A stretch of 44,001 nucleotides of DNA, from the NCBI GenBank assembly GCA_937924805.1, contig CALDTZ010000033.1:1-44001 (forward strand). Direction: 5' to 3'. A program made the translations under genes and the position numbers. This document shows, in pieces, positions 27,065 to 36,413 of the stretch. Under the pieces are notes generated by a model. The model saw only the letters and a program-made list of their open reading frames with translations, was not told the DNA's origin and searched no databases. Position 1 is the stretch's first letter; each line of letters starts with the position of its first letter. Origin of the DNA: an uncultured Saprospiraceae bacterium. Lineage in GTDB: Bacteria > Bacteroidota > Bacteroidia > Chitinophagales > Saprospiraceae.

Positions 27065-27931
27065 ATGAAAATAGGCCCAATAAAGAAATATTCAATGAGT
27101 ATATTTAAGCCAAAATGGCCTAAATGGAAAGTCCGACTTGTTGATTTTTTCATGTTTAACATACCTGGTTTGCATGTAGGCACCATTAATAAATATATAG
27201 ATAAACATCGCTCAAACAAGAATGTAACATTTATCAAAGAGATAAATAAAGAACTTGGTGTAGAGCTAGAAGCAATAAATAGTCAGATAATTCCAAAATC
27301 AGGACCTGTTACCTTTATTTCAAATCATCCTGGAGCTGCCGATGTTTTAGTCACCATAGAATCAATTGGTCGAATTAGGGAAGATATCTCCATTTTAGCT
27401 AATTCACTCGTCTGTATCGAACCTGTTATTGATATTGTAATCCCTGTTGACAAATTGACAAAAAAGAAAAAATCGGTTGACTTCAATCAAATTGATAAAG
27501 CATATGAAGAAGGCAGAGGTATTGTTTTTTATGCTGCAGGACAGAATTCAAGATACAATGAACAAAATCAATTGGTCGATAGAAGGTGGCGATCTACATG
27601 TATCGATTATACTTTAAAGTATAAATCAAAAATTGTTGTTATGCACATTGGAGGTGCAAATTCTAGCCTTTTTTATAAAGTAGCAAACTTTAGAAAGCGA
27701 TTTAAAGCACTTAAAAATATTCCTCTAGAAAACATCTTTCAATTAAGAGAGTTTGTCAATTCAAAAGGCGTGACGAGTGTACTTTTTTCTGACCCTATAG
27801 AGTACGAGGATATTCTTAAGTATACTAAAAATGGAGATTCATCTGCTATTCGTACTTTTACGGATAATTTATATGACTTTTCATATGAATTGTCAGAAAC
27901 TATGATCTCCTATAAAAAATTTCGAACCTAA
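27065..27931 (+). CDS. Lysophospholipid/aminolipid acyltransferase family protein
   Basis: A 288-aa membrane-associated acyltransferase of the PlsC-like superfamily. The catalytic HxxxxD motif is present in SNHPGAADV (His near residue 88), and the position of the FPEGTRS motif is taken by FYAAGQNSR at about 153-161. The downstream pattern with W, then GGANSSLFYKVANFRKR, resembles the hemolysin-like/OlsA group that acylates lyso-ornithine or lyso-glycine lipids. It probably transfers a fatty acyl chain to a lysolipid at the inner membrane; the exact acceptor is inferred only. It overlaps the next gene by one base (TAATG), indicating translational coupling. Confidence 0.8.
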   Translation: MKIGPIKKYSMSIFKPKWPKWKVRLVDFFMFNIPGLHVGTINKYIDKHRSNKNVTFIKEINKELGVELEAINSQIIPKSGPVTFISNHPGAADVLVTIESIGRIREDISILANSLVCIEPVIDIVIPVDKLTKKKKSVDFNQIDKAYEEGRGIVFYAAGQNSRYNEQNQLVDRRWRSTCIDYTLKYKSKIVVMHIGGANSSLFYKVANFRKRFKALKNIPLENIFQLREFVNSKGVTSVLFSDPIEYEDILKYTKNGDSSAIRTFTDNLYDFSYELSETMISYKKFRT

Positions 27932-28962
27932 TGGATCTTCTTATTTCAGATATGATTTCAAATGTTGACGTTGAACAATATTTTGATTCCAAAAAGAAAG
28001 TATACGGCTCTGTTCCGGTTTTTCCTTTTTTAATGCAAGACCAAATTGAAAAGGCGATTGAAGCACTTATCAATGTCGAAGAAATTAAAAAAGAAGTAGC
28101 CAATATTGAAAAAAATGCCTCCGACTCAAGAATTCCAGAAACTGATTTTATCATTAGTTTACTTGGTTGGAACGACTATCCAGAGATCACCAAATTATTA
28201 ACGATTATTCGAGAATGGGCGTTTAGAAATGAAGGTGGTGGTACAGGAGCTAGGGATTTTGATGCCTTTGATGAGAAAGATTTCATGAAACAGCTTGTCA
28301 TATTAAATCCTTCATTTGAATCCGTATTAGAAATTATCATCGGTGGCTATCGATTTGCTATTCACGATGAAGAGACTTATGAAAAAGGCCCTATGGGTGA
28401 TCATTTCCAGTTTACTGATAACTGGAAATCACAAACATGGATCGAATTAGGACGCTCATTTATCAGCCCCTATTACCAACAAAAAGAGAAAAGACAAAGT
28501 TTTGATTATGTCTTGCATGGGCTAGGTTATATCTACGCTAAAAATCAGCATATCAAAGGGTATTTTGGCAAAGTAACCTTGTACTATATGTACGAAAAAC
28601 AGCAAGCAGATGCTTTTTTCTTAGCTGCTGCAAAGAAATACTTTAAAGCTAGTAAGGAAATGTTTGTAAATCCTGACGAAAAAATACCTGAAGGTGTTTT
28701 GACCGATGAACAAACAACCGTGTTAGATAGAGATATATTTAAAGGTTTATTTTATAATCTTAGAGCACAATACAACTTAAATTTAGTTCCAATAATGGCT
28801 ATTTACAACCGTATGGTCGATCTTAATGATATGTTTTACTTCGGTGCGTTTAGACACCAATCATTTGGAAATACAACGGAAGTTGGAATCGCAATAGATG
28901 TAAAAGATATTTATGAAGTCATCATAGAAAAGTTTGTCCATCCTTATCTTCCAAAATCGTAA
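27931..28962 (+). CDS. Unknown protein coupled to the acyltransferase
   Basis: A 343-aa protein of no family I recognise. There is no signal peptide or membrane segment. It is rich in aromatic residues and predicted mixed helical, with blocks such as EGGGTGARDFDAFDEKDF, a central GGYRFAIHDEETYEKGPMGDH and repeated Tyr/Phe-rich helices. The start ATG overlaps the acyltransferase stop by one base, so the two are translated together. The following CNNM-like gene starts nine bases after its stop. This tight arrangement suggests a shared membrane or lipid-related role, but that is inference from context. Confidence 0.75.
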   Translation: MDLLISDMISNVDVEQYFDSKKKVYGSVPVFPFLMQDQIEKAIEALINVEEIKKEVANIEKNASDSRIPETDFIISLLGWNDYPEITKLLTIIREWAFRNEGGGTGARDFDAFDEKDFMKQLVILNPSFESVLEIIIGGYRFAIHDEETYEKGPMGDHFQFTDNWKSQTWIELGRSFISPYYQQKEKRQSFDYVLHGLGYIYAKNQHIKGYFGKVTLYYMYEKQQADAFFLAAAKKYFKASKEMFVNPDEKIPEGVLTDEQTTVLDRDIFKGLFYNLRAQYNLNLVPIMAIYNRMVDLNDMFYFGAFRHQSFGNTTEVGIAIDVKDIYEVIIEKFVHPYLPKS

Positions 28963-28971
28963 CTTAGTTAC

Positions 28972-30210
28972 ATGAGTTTATTGTTCGGCATATTATTGTT
29001 TTTATTTCTTTCCGCCTTTTTTTCTGGTTCAGAAATAGCGTTTATCTCTGCCAGTAAACTTGGCGTTGCACTTGAAAAAGAAGAAGGCTCTAGAAGGGGT
29101 AATATTATTTCCCAATTTTACGAAAAACCAAGCGAATTTATAAGTTCGATGTTAGTCGGAAATAATATAGCGCTTGTTGCTTTTACTTATTTTATGACAA
29201 TGCTCCTAGAGAGTATATTTCCTGATTTATTAGTCTATCCAATCAGTGCATTACTTTTCTTTACCTTGATTATAACCATTATCATTTTAATTTTTGGTGA
29301 ATTTATTCCTAAAACCATTTTTCGGCTCTATGCCAATAATATTCTTGTAGGTTTAGCCTACCCTCTTGCTTTTTTCAAATTTCTATTAACCATACCTACT
29401 TGGTTAATGAACAAGTTGTCCCAAATTATTTTAAGATTGATGGGAATACCAATGGAAAAAGCTGCCTATGGTCTTTCAAAAATTGATGTACAAACTTATT
29501 TGGATGAACAACTTTCTGAAGAGCAGCAAGATGTAGATAAATCGTTCTTTACAAATGCACTGAACCTTAGAGATCTTCAAGTCAGAGAATGTATGGTTCC
29601 TAGAACTGAGATTGTATCATTCGATGTCTCAGGGAGTAAAAGTGAATTAATCAAATTATTTCGTTCTACAAAACTATCTCGGATCATACTGATTGATAAT
29701 GACATTGAAAATATTGTAGGTTATATCCATCACCAACAATTATTGAAAGAATCCAAATCTTTGCGTCGGATTGCTATAACCATACCTATTGCACCTGAAG
29801 CAATGAATCTCAAAGACTTATTGGTCAAATTTATCAAAACAAATACGAGCATAGCCTGTGTTGTTGATGAATATGGAAGCACAGCTGGGGTAATAACCTT
29901 AGAAGATATTGTGGAGGAGATTTTTGGTGAAATTGAAGATGAACATGATGATGGAGATGTTTTGGATCAAAAAGTATCCGAAAATGAATTCCTATTTTCG
30001 GGAAGAATCGAAATTGATCATATAACAAACAAATACCCACAAATAGAAATTCCCGAAGGCGATTACCAAACCTTATCAGGTTATATTGTGATGACGTCTG
30101 GAACCATTCCAGAGGAAGGAACAGAAATTATTTTTGATAAAATAAAATTCATTTTAGTTCAAGTAAGTAATACTAAAATAGAAATCATTCGAATGAAACT
30201 AATGGAATAA
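28972..30210 (+). CDS. CNNM/CorC-type membrane protein with CBS domains (hemolysin family)
   Basis: A 412-aa inner-membrane protein. A DUF21/CNNM transmembrane domain (about residues 1-185) has four hydrophobic stretches and the motifs SGSEIAFISASK and FGEFIPKTIF. A cytoplasmic CBS pair (about 200-325) includes MVPRTEIVSFD and ITLEDIVEEIFGEIEDEHD, and a C-terminal transporter-associated CorC/HlyC domain covers about 335-412. Family members have been linked to magnesium efflux, and a related protein, GldE, is associated with gliding in Flavobacterium; sequence alone does not decide between them. Last gene of the cluster that begins at 27065. Confidence 0.88.
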   Translation: MSLLFGILLFLFLSAFFSGSEIAFISASKLGVALEKEEGSRRGNIISQFYEKPSEFISSMLVGNNIALVAFTYFMTMLLESIFPDLLVYPISALLFFTLIITIIILIFGEFIPKTIFRLYANNILVGLAYPLAFFKFLLTIPTWLMNKLSQIILRLMGIPMEKAAYGLSKIDVQTYLDEQLSEEQQDVDKSFFTNALNLRDLQVRECMVPRTEIVSFDVSGSKSELIKLFRSTKLSRIILIDNDIENIVGYIHHQQLLKESKSLRRIAITIPIAPEAMNLKDLLVKFIKTNTSIACVVDEYGSTAGVITLEDIVEEIFGEIEDEHDDGDVLDQKVSENEFLFSGRIEIDHITNKYPQIEIPEGDYQTLSGYIVMTSGTIPEEGTEIIFDKIKFILVQVSNTKIEIIRMKLME

Positions 30211-30262
30211 AATGTATTGGAAGTAGAAGAAATAAATTTCATTTTTACGCAAAAAAAACGCT

Positions 30263-30631
30263 ATGAAATGTAGAATCGCAAAACATACACACGATATACC
30301 TACATTATCAACTTTTTATCAAAAAATTCTAGGATTTAGCCTTATTGGACATTTCAAAGACCATAGTGGATACGATGGAATATTCTTTGCTTATAAAAAT
30401 GAGTCCTGGCACTTAGAATTTACGCAATCCAATGAATCTTTTGAGAAGAATACGAATCCGGACGATTTACTCGCGTTATATCATAATCAAGAGGAATATG
30501 AAGTCCTTCTTTCTAGGATTAAAAATCAATCGATAGAAATTATAAAAACCAAAAATCCTTATTGGAATAGAGCAGCCACTTGTATTCAAGATCCAGATGG
30601 GAATATCATTTGCATCCAAAAACCAAGTTAG
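30263..30631 (+). CDS. VOC-fold (glyoxalase/dioxygenase superfamily) protein
   Basis: A 122-aa single VOC module with the two beta-alpha-beta-beta-beta halves of the glyoxalase/bleomycin-resistance fold. Typical features are the early DIPTLSTFYQKILGF helix, a His/Glu metal-ligand pattern (WHLEFTQ) and the ending QDPDGNIICIQKP. It is close to YycE-like proteins of unknown substrate. No signal peptide. An AT-rich box resembling a -7 element (CATTTTTA) lies about 15 bases upstream of the ATG, so the gene may be separately transcribed. Confidence 0.82.
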   Translation: MKCRIAKHTHDIPTLSTFYQKILGFSLIGHFKDHSGYDGIFFAYKNESWHLEFTQSNESFEKNTNPDDLLALYHNQEEYEVLLSRIKNQSIEIIKTKNPYWNRAATCIQDPDGNIICIQKPS

Positions 30632-30643
30632 TCAACATTGCAA

Positions 30644-30675
30644 TTTCGTACTTATCAATTAATAGTGTAACTTTA
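30644..30675 (+). promoter_or_regulatory. Predicted promoter of the lectin/SprB adhesin gene
   Basis: TTTC at 30644-30647 is followed after 20 bases by TAACTTTA at 30668-30675, close to TTTG / TAnnTTTG with correct spacing. The leader of roughly 30 bases contains GAGGATAA just upstream of the ATG, one of the few Shine-Dalgarno-like strings in this window. Confidence 0.4.
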
Positions 30676-30710
30676 AACGTACCTAAAAACAACTCTATTG
30701 AGGATAAGCT

Positions 30711-33700
30711 ATGAGAAAACATGTTTTCTTATTTAACATTATTTTTTTATTGTATGTGAATACAATATCATCTCAATGGGTAACCAATGGTGACGCCTAT
30801 AGTTTAGGTGGTGATTGTTTTAGAATTACTGAAGCAGCAATGGGACAACGAGGAAGTGTTTTTTCAGATGCAACCATCAGCCTTGCTGATCCATTTATTA
30901 TTGAAACAGAACTATATTTTGGAGGAAATAATAATGGTGCTGATGGAATCGTCTTTGTCCTAACCACTTCTAATACAGCTCTTGGAGTCAGTGGGCAAGG
31001 TATAGGTTTTCAAGGGATTACGCCTTCATTTGGTGTTGAATTTGACACCTATCAAAATTCCGGGCTAGGTGATCCTACAGATGACCATATTGGCATCGTT
31101 CACTCCGGTAGTAATAATCACAATACACTCGGATTTGGCCCACCTGTGGTCTTAAGCAATATTGAAGATGGAAACTATCACTGCTTCGTATTTTCTTGGA
31201 TTCCCGAAGAAACAAATCTGATCATTAATATTGATGGGGACGAAGTTTTTAATTGGATAGGAAATATCAACAGTTATACTGGAACAGATGATGTATATTA
31301 TGGATTCGTTGGATCTACCGGGGGTGCTTTTAATGTTCAAGAAGCATGTATGAATCTAACAGAGTTAGTCCCTATGGAAGATGTCACTATTTGTGAAAAC
31401 GAATCAACCATTCTTCAAGCTGATCCAAACGGCATGTCTTACACTTGGGATAATTCGGATGGAAGTCTATCTAGTACATCTGATGCGGACCCTACAGCTA
31501 CACCTACTGAGACTACGTTATATAGTGTCACCATTACTTATGATTGTGATTTAGAAATTGTTGATGATGTTTTAGTTACCGTCATTCCATCCGAGGAAAT
31601 TATCATAGATGAAATAGGCGACTTATGTGTGTATGATGATGTCGTTATTCTCAATGCAACCCCTATCGGTGGCAGCTGGACTGGAGATATTAATTTTACC
31701 GGGAGTTTTGACCCTTCGGTTTTAGGTGAAGGCACATTTAAAGCGATTTATACGTATATTAATCCAAGTACGTTATGCAGTACTTCTGCTTGCTTAGATT
31801 TTAAAATCTTTGAAGCTCCAACGCCTTATTTTACAGACTTCGGTCCTTTTTGTAACATCGACCAACTTGGTATTTTTGGAGCAGAACCAATTGGAGGTAT
31901 TTATTTTATAGATGGCAATGAATTGGATGACGAAACATTCAATCCTTCTCTGTATGATCCTGATACGTATACTATCACTTATACGGTTGAAAATGACGAA
32001 CAATGTATAGGCTCTATTTCTGAAACATTCTATATCCTAGATACTCCAGAATTACAATTTCAACCGATTGATCCTGTTTGTTTAAAAGACACAATTATTG
32101 AATTAAATATTACTCCAACAACTGGCGTTTGGTCCGGTGCAGCTTTATCAAATGGCACCATTAATGTAATGGATCTTGGGGTAGGTATTCATGAAATTAT
32201 TTACACCGTTTCAGATGTCCCGCAATGTATTGTTGAAGAACGTTTTGAAATAGAAATCATTGAAGATATCCAAGTAACTTTAGCAGGTTCTTATTTTCTT
32301 TGTAGCAATAGTACTTCATCGATTTTCTTTCAATTCCAAGGACCTTCTGCAGCAACAATAGAATTATTACTAGATGGCGATGTGATTGATACCATTGCAT
32401 TGTCACCTCCTTTTGAATTTACAGTTTCGCAGGCTGGCACCTACCAATTTGGGGACATATTCACCGATTCCGAATGTCCAATATCAATTCAAGGTGAAGC
32501 GCAAGTGACTAACGTTGAAAGTCCAATGTTTGAAAATATAGAAATCATTTGTGATGAAAACGAACAATTCTACCAAGTATACTTTACAATTAATGAAGGT
32601 GATTTAACAAATCTTATTTTTGGTGGTACTCCAGTTTCAAAAATTGCCAATGGCGTTTTCGAATCCGACCCGATAGCCAATGGTGATTCTTATTCTATTA
32701 CAGTATCTGACAATAATAATTGTGGCGTAGACTTAATAGAAGGCACTTTTAGCTGCTCTTGTGAAAGTTTATTTCCAGTTTCACTCATTCCAAACCCCTC
32801 ATTTGAAGAACAGCTTTGTTGCCCTCAAAATAAAGCAGAATTAGATTGTGCTGTCGATTGGATTCAGGCTTCTCCTGCAACGACGGATTATTTACATCAA
32901 TGTGGGCTAACTAGCCACCCAGATTTAAATTATACAGCACCTCAACCAATTCCTGATGGGTCAGGATATATAGGTTTTAGAGACGGTGAAAATGGATTTT
33001 TCTTTCAAAATTTTAAAGAATATGCTGGAACTTGTTTGACAGGAAACTTAAAAGCCGGCGTTGAATATACCCTCGATTTCCAATTAGGATTTCCAGGAAA
33101 TGCACCAACTTTTACCATCGATATTACATTATTTGCAACCACAGATTGCAACAACCTTCCTTTTGGTAATAATTCTGGTGTTGGATGTCCAACTAATACA
33201 AATGGCTGGACTAGTATTGCAAACAGTGTTGTCTCTGGTAATGATGAATGGATAAACATCTCTTTTACCTTCACACCCGATCAAAATTATGAAGCTATTG
33301 TATTAGGACCTGGATGTGGTGTAAATCCAAATTTTTTCAACCAACCATATTTTTATCTTGACAATTTAATATTAGCCGAAACAGAAGAGTTTGGAATCCC
33401 AATTATTACCATCGAAGGAAACATATGTGAAGGAGCTATAACCTTGGAAAGTTCGGATGTATTATCTGGAAGTTTCCAATGGTATAAAGATGGTGTTTTA
33501 TTGCAAGATGAAACCAATCTTACATTAACTATTCTTAATGATGGTAATGCAGAAGGACTTTATAATATTATTGTTACAACCGATCAAAACTGTTTTCTTG
33601 GACAAACCTATGAAGTCATCGTACCTTCCTATGAAGGTCAAGATTATAAAAATGTTTGTGAAGGAAGTAGCTTTGACTTTTATGGCCAGATAATTACTGA

Positions 33701-35957
33701 AGCTGGAGAATATCAAACAATCTTATCGTCACAAGATGGTTGTGATTCGACTGTTTATTTGACCGTAGAATTATTGAACCAATCAACGAATACAATCGAT
33801 ACAACCGTATGTAGAAATACGCCTATTACCATAAATAATGAAACCTATTTTGAAGAGGGATTATACACTCAAATGTTGCTTAACGAAGTTAATTGTGATA
33901 GTCTATTATCAATCAACCTTACTTGGTTAGAACCTACTAATTCTGATGTATTCGCAGAGATTTGCCCATCAAGTTCAATCGAATTTAATAATGAAGTTTT
34001 TGAAAATGAAGGAACATTTGAACAAATATTTGTTAATGAAAATGGATGTGATAGTACCTTATTTATTCATATCGGTATACTTGAAAATACGAGCCAAATA
34101 TTATTTGACACCATTTGTTTGGGTGGATCTACTATACTAAACGGCGAAGAATATTCTATGAATGGGAGTTATGAACAAAATCTGATAAACAATGATGGGT
34201 GTGACTCTTTACTAGTTTACAACCTACATGTAAATAATCCATCAGATTCCAATATCATTCTGACCATTTGTGAAGGCACTTCCATCGATCTAAACATGGA
34301 TACTTTTGATTCAGAAGGCTTTTATGAGCAATATTTTTCGAATAGTGTATTCTGTGATTCCACATTATTTATTGAAGTTCGACTATTAAATAACACCGAA
34401 GGTGATTTAACGATTCAAAAGTGTTCAAAGGACACTGTTATGATTAATAATGTATTGTATCCACAATCGGGTACTTATTCCCAACAATTATCGTCCGCTT
34501 CAAACTGCGATAGTACCCTATTTATCGAAATAATCGATTTTCCAACCCAACAAAACATGTTGGTTGCTTATTCTTGTAACCCAATCGATACAGGTATCAT
34601 TCAGCAAATATATTCGGATGAAAATGGTTGTGACAGTATTGTTACCATTCAAACTTTCTTAGAATCTCCTTCGGCATGCTTACTGGATGCCCAAATAACA
34701 AGCTTTATTTTAAATTGTAATCAAGTTTCAGATACTGTTTGGATTGATATAACAAATGGTCAAGGACCATTTAATTATGTACTACAAGATTTGGATACAG
34801 GACTTGACCTTAGCGGTGTACTTGAAATGAATAACCAACGTTTTTATATACCTGATATAAGCATCGGAAATTTTCAACTTACAATCTACTCCTTAGCTGG
34901 GTTACAATTTACTGGGTTTTTTATGATTACGATTGCTCAGGCCCCTGTATTGGAATCTGTTCTGTTGTCGGATTTTAATGGCTTTAATGTTACTTGTAAT
35001 GAACAATCAAATGGATTTGCTGAAATAAAAACGATTGCCGGTGGTACTGAACCTTATTTTATTGAATGGTCAACAGGTGAAAATACGATGCGAATAGAGA
35101 ATTTGCCCATAGGAGACTATAATGTTACCGTAACAGATGCAAATCAATGTTCGGATGAATACTCATTTGAAATAATAAGTCCAAATCCATTGATTGCTTC
35201 TACTTTGTTTACAAATCCTGCTTGTTATAGTGAAAATAATGGCTGGGCCACAATTATGGTAAGTGGTGGAATAGAAGATTATACATATTTTCTAAACAAC
35301 ATAGAGCAAGACTCTAACGCTTTCGATAACCTTTCTCAAGGAGTCTATGAAATTGAGGTTCTCGACGCAAATGGATGCTACATAACAAATACTTTTACCC
35401 TAGAAGAGCCTGTCCAATTAGCGCTTGATCTAGGCTCAGATATGAGTATAAATAGTGGTGAAAGTATACAAATTGAAGGGATTACAAATATACCTTTTTC
35501 GGAAATTGATAGCATTTTTTGGACAAATATTGACTCGATGGATTGCCCAAATTGTTTAGATCAAGAAATTATCACTTTTGAAGATATAATGATTGGTTTA
35601 CAAATCATATCTCAAAATGGATGTGTTGCTTACGATGAGATATTCATCTCTGTTATGAAGGAAAAAAACATATTCGTTCCCAATGTTTTTTCGACAACTG
35701 CGAATACAATAAATAATGGATTTACGATTTCGGGTTCTTCTACCCTAGAAAAAATAACGTACTTACAAATTTTCGATCGCTGGGGGAATTTCATTTGGTC
35801 AGGAAACGAACTTCAACCTGGTGTAATTTCTGAAGGGTGGAACGGATATTATAATGGTGCTCCAGCTACTCAAGGGGTTTATGTATTTATTGCTGAAGTT
35901 CGATTTTTAGATGGTTCCACTCAAAAAGTAGCTGGAGATGTTACTTTAGTACGTTAA
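30711..35957 (+). CDS. L-type lectin / SprB-repeat adhesin with type B T9SS sorting domain
   Basis: A 1748-aa secreted adhesin-like protein. A signal peptide (cleavage probably after ISS, residue 21) is followed by a legume/L-type lectin domain at about residues 22-220 (ADGIVFVL and FGVEFDTYQN strands, DDHIGI metal-site region). Ig-like repeats follow, then a jelly-roll-like domain at about 689-890 beginning SLIPNPSFEEQ. About seven short repeats, six of them ending in CDS(T/L)LFI-like strings, cover about 979-1316. Two SprB-type repeats (GDYNVTVTDANQCS, GVYEIEVLDANGCY) lie at about 1423-1568 and a type B T9SS sorting domain (PNVFS...FDRWGNFIW...GDVTLVR) at about 1651-1748. It should be exported by T9SS to the surface and bind a glycan through the lectin domain. 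SprB is the mobile gliding adhesin of Flavobacterium, so a motility or attachment role is inferred. Confidence 0.87.
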   Translation: MRKHVFLFNIIFLLYVNTISSQWVTNGDAYSLGGDCFRITEAAMGQRGSVFSDATISLADPFIIETELYFGGNNNGADGIVFVLTTSNTALGVSGQGIGFQGITPSFGVEFDTYQNSGLGDPTDDHIGIVHSGSNNHNTLGFGPPVVLSNIEDGNYHCFVFSWIPEETNLIINIDGDEVFNWIGNINSYTGTDDVYYGFVGSTGGAFNVQEACMNLTELVPMEDVTICENESTILQADPNGMSYTWDNSDGSLSSTSDADPTATPTETTLYSVTITYDCDLEIVDDVLVTVIPSEEIIIDEIGDLCVYDDVVILNATPIGGSWTGDINFTGSFDPSVLGEGTFKAIYTYINPSTLCSTSACLDFKIFEAPTPYFTDFGPFCNIDQLGIFGAEPIGGIYFIDGNELDDETFNPSLYDPDTYTITYTVENDEQCIGSISETFYILDTPELQFQPIDPVCLKDTIIELNITPTTGVWSGAALSNGTINVMDLGVGIHEIIYTVSDVPQCIVEERFEIEIIEDIQVTLAGSYFLCSNSTSSIFFQFQGPSAATIELLLDGDVIDTIALSPPFEFTVSQAGTYQFGDIFTDSECPISIQGEAQVTNVESPMFENIEIICDENEQFYQVYFTINEGDLTNLIFGGTPVSKIANGVFESDPIANGDSYSITVSDNNNCGVDLIEGTFSCSCESLFPVSLIPNPSFEEQLCCPQNKAELDCAVDWIQASPATTDYLHQCGLTSHPDLNYTAPQPIPDGSGYIGFRDGENGFFFQNFKEYAGTCLTGNLKAGVEYTLDFQLGFPGNAPTFTIDITLFATTDCNNLPFGNNSGVGCPTNTNGWTSIANSVVSGNDEWINISFTFTPDQNYEAIVLGPGCGVNPNFFNQPYFYLDNLILAETEEFGIPIITIEGNICEGAITLESSDVLSGSFQWYKDGVLLQDETNLTLTILNDGNAEGLYNIIVTTDQNCFLGQTYEVIVPSYEGQDYKNVCEGSSFDFYGQIITEAGEYQTILSSQDGCDSTVYLTVELLNQSTNTIDTTVCRNTPITINNETYFEEGLYTQMLLNEVNCDSLLSINLTWLEPTNSDVFAEICPSSSIEFNNEVFENEGTFEQIFVNENGCDSTLFIHIGILENTSQILFDTICLGGSTILNGEEYSMNGSYEQNLINNDGCDSLLVYNLHVNNPSDSNIILTICEGTSIDLNMDTFDSEGFYEQYFSNSVFCDSTLFIEVRLLNNTEGDLTIQKCSKDTVMINNVLYPQSGTYSQQLSSASNCDSTLFIEIIDFPTQQNMLVAYSCNPIDTGIIQQIYSDENGCDSIVTIQTFLESPSACLLDAQITSFILNCNQVSDTVWIDITNGQGPFNYVLQDLDTGLDLSGVLEMNNQRFYIPDISIGNFQLTIYSLAGLQFTGFFMITIAQAPVLESVLLSDFNGFNVTCNEQSNGFAEIKTIAGGTEPYFIEWSTGENTMRIENLPIGDYNVTVTDANQCSDEYSFEIISPNPLIASTLFTNPACYSENNGWATIMVSGGIEDYTYFLNNIEQDSNAFDNLSQGVYEIEVLDANGCYITNTFTLEEPVQLALDLGSDMSINSGESIQIEGITNIPFSEIDSIFWTNIDSMDCPNCLDQEIITFEDIMIGLQIISQNGCVAYDEIFISVMKEKNIFVPNVFSTTANTINNGFTISGSSTLEKITYLQIFDRWGNFIWSGNELQPGVISEGWNGYYNGAPATQGVYVFIAEVRFLDGSTQKVAGDVTLVR
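33648..34670 (+). repeat. Seven CDST-type protein repeats in the adhesin
   Basis: The encoded region (about residues 979-1316) repeats a unit of roughly 45-50 residues: a start with (T/V)C, a Gly/Asn-rich turn, an (E)GxYxQ strand, then CDS(T/L)LFIxI. Seven copies are recognisable, the last shortened. Each unit keeps two cysteines, which probably form one disulfide per repeat. The DNA has diverged, so the duplication is old. Confidence 0.75.
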
Positions 35958-35976
35958 ACCTTCAAACAATCGCACA

Positions 35977-35999
35977 AAAGACGAAATGTCTTTCTCTTC
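35977..35999 (+). terminator. Weak hairpin after the adhesin gene
   Basis: AAAGAC and GTCTTT form a 6-bp stem with loop GAAAT, followed by a T-rich but interrupted tract, about 20 bases past the stop codon. It may act as a terminator before the promoter of the next gene. Confidence 0.35.
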
Positions 36000-36010
36000 A
36001 ATCATAATAT

Positions 36011-36040
36011 TTTAGAAAGAGATAAAAGATAATATATTTG
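36011..36040 (+). promoter_or_regulatory. Predicted promoter of the cyclophilin cluster
   Basis: TTTA at 36011-36014, an 18-base spacer and TATATTTG at 36033-36040, the last an exact match to TAnnTTTG. The ATG follows after seven bases, so the transcript would start at or very near the start codon. Confidence 0.5.
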
Positions 36041-36047
36041 CACTTAG

Positions 36048-36398
36048 ATGGAAGCATGGGAATTAGATTTCGAGTGGTTACAAATTAGACATAGGATAAA
36101 GGATCGTTTTAGTACACCTTCCCTACCTGATTTACAGACAATTTTATTCCTTATCGGAATACAGGAAGTAGGCAAACTACACCATGCATTTACAAAAGAA
36201 GAGAAACAAGATTTAATACATGTAGCGGTTTGTACTTTATTAGAAGATGATGGATATTTTACATTCAGAGGTCGTGATGATGAAGGTTGGCCACATTGGG
36301 AAACGAGCAAAAAATTCACACTCAAAGGAGTTGATGCCCAAGAAACATTATTAAAACTTAAAATCATCAATTTTTTAGATGTTACTGAAGAAGAATAG
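36048..36398 (+). CDS. Small conserved-type cytoplasmic protein
   Basis: A 116-aa protein without a signal peptide. It has a helical N-terminal half (WLQIRHRIKDRF, LPDLQTILFLIGIQEVGKL) and a region with FRGRDDEGWPHWE that looks like a conserved turn. I associate this pattern with an uncharacterised Bacteroidota family but cannot name it. It begins the cluster that continues with two cyclophilins, 15 bases before the first. A 108-aa open frame on the opposite strand over the same bases is a shadow. Confidence 0.75.
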   Translation: MEAWELDFEWLQIRHRIKDRFSTPSLPDLQTILFLIGIQEVGKLHHAFTKEEKQDLIHVAVCTLLEDDGYFTFRGRDDEGWPHWETSKKFTLKGVDAQETLLKLKIINFLDVTEEE

Positions 36399-36413
36399 AT
36401 TCAATATAAACAT

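Noticed and set aside
36044..36370. 108-aa minus-strand open frame opposite the 116-aa gene
   Set aside because: It lies almost exactly over the plus-strand gene, which has a good promoter and is followed by co-directional genes; the minus frame shows no recognisable feature.
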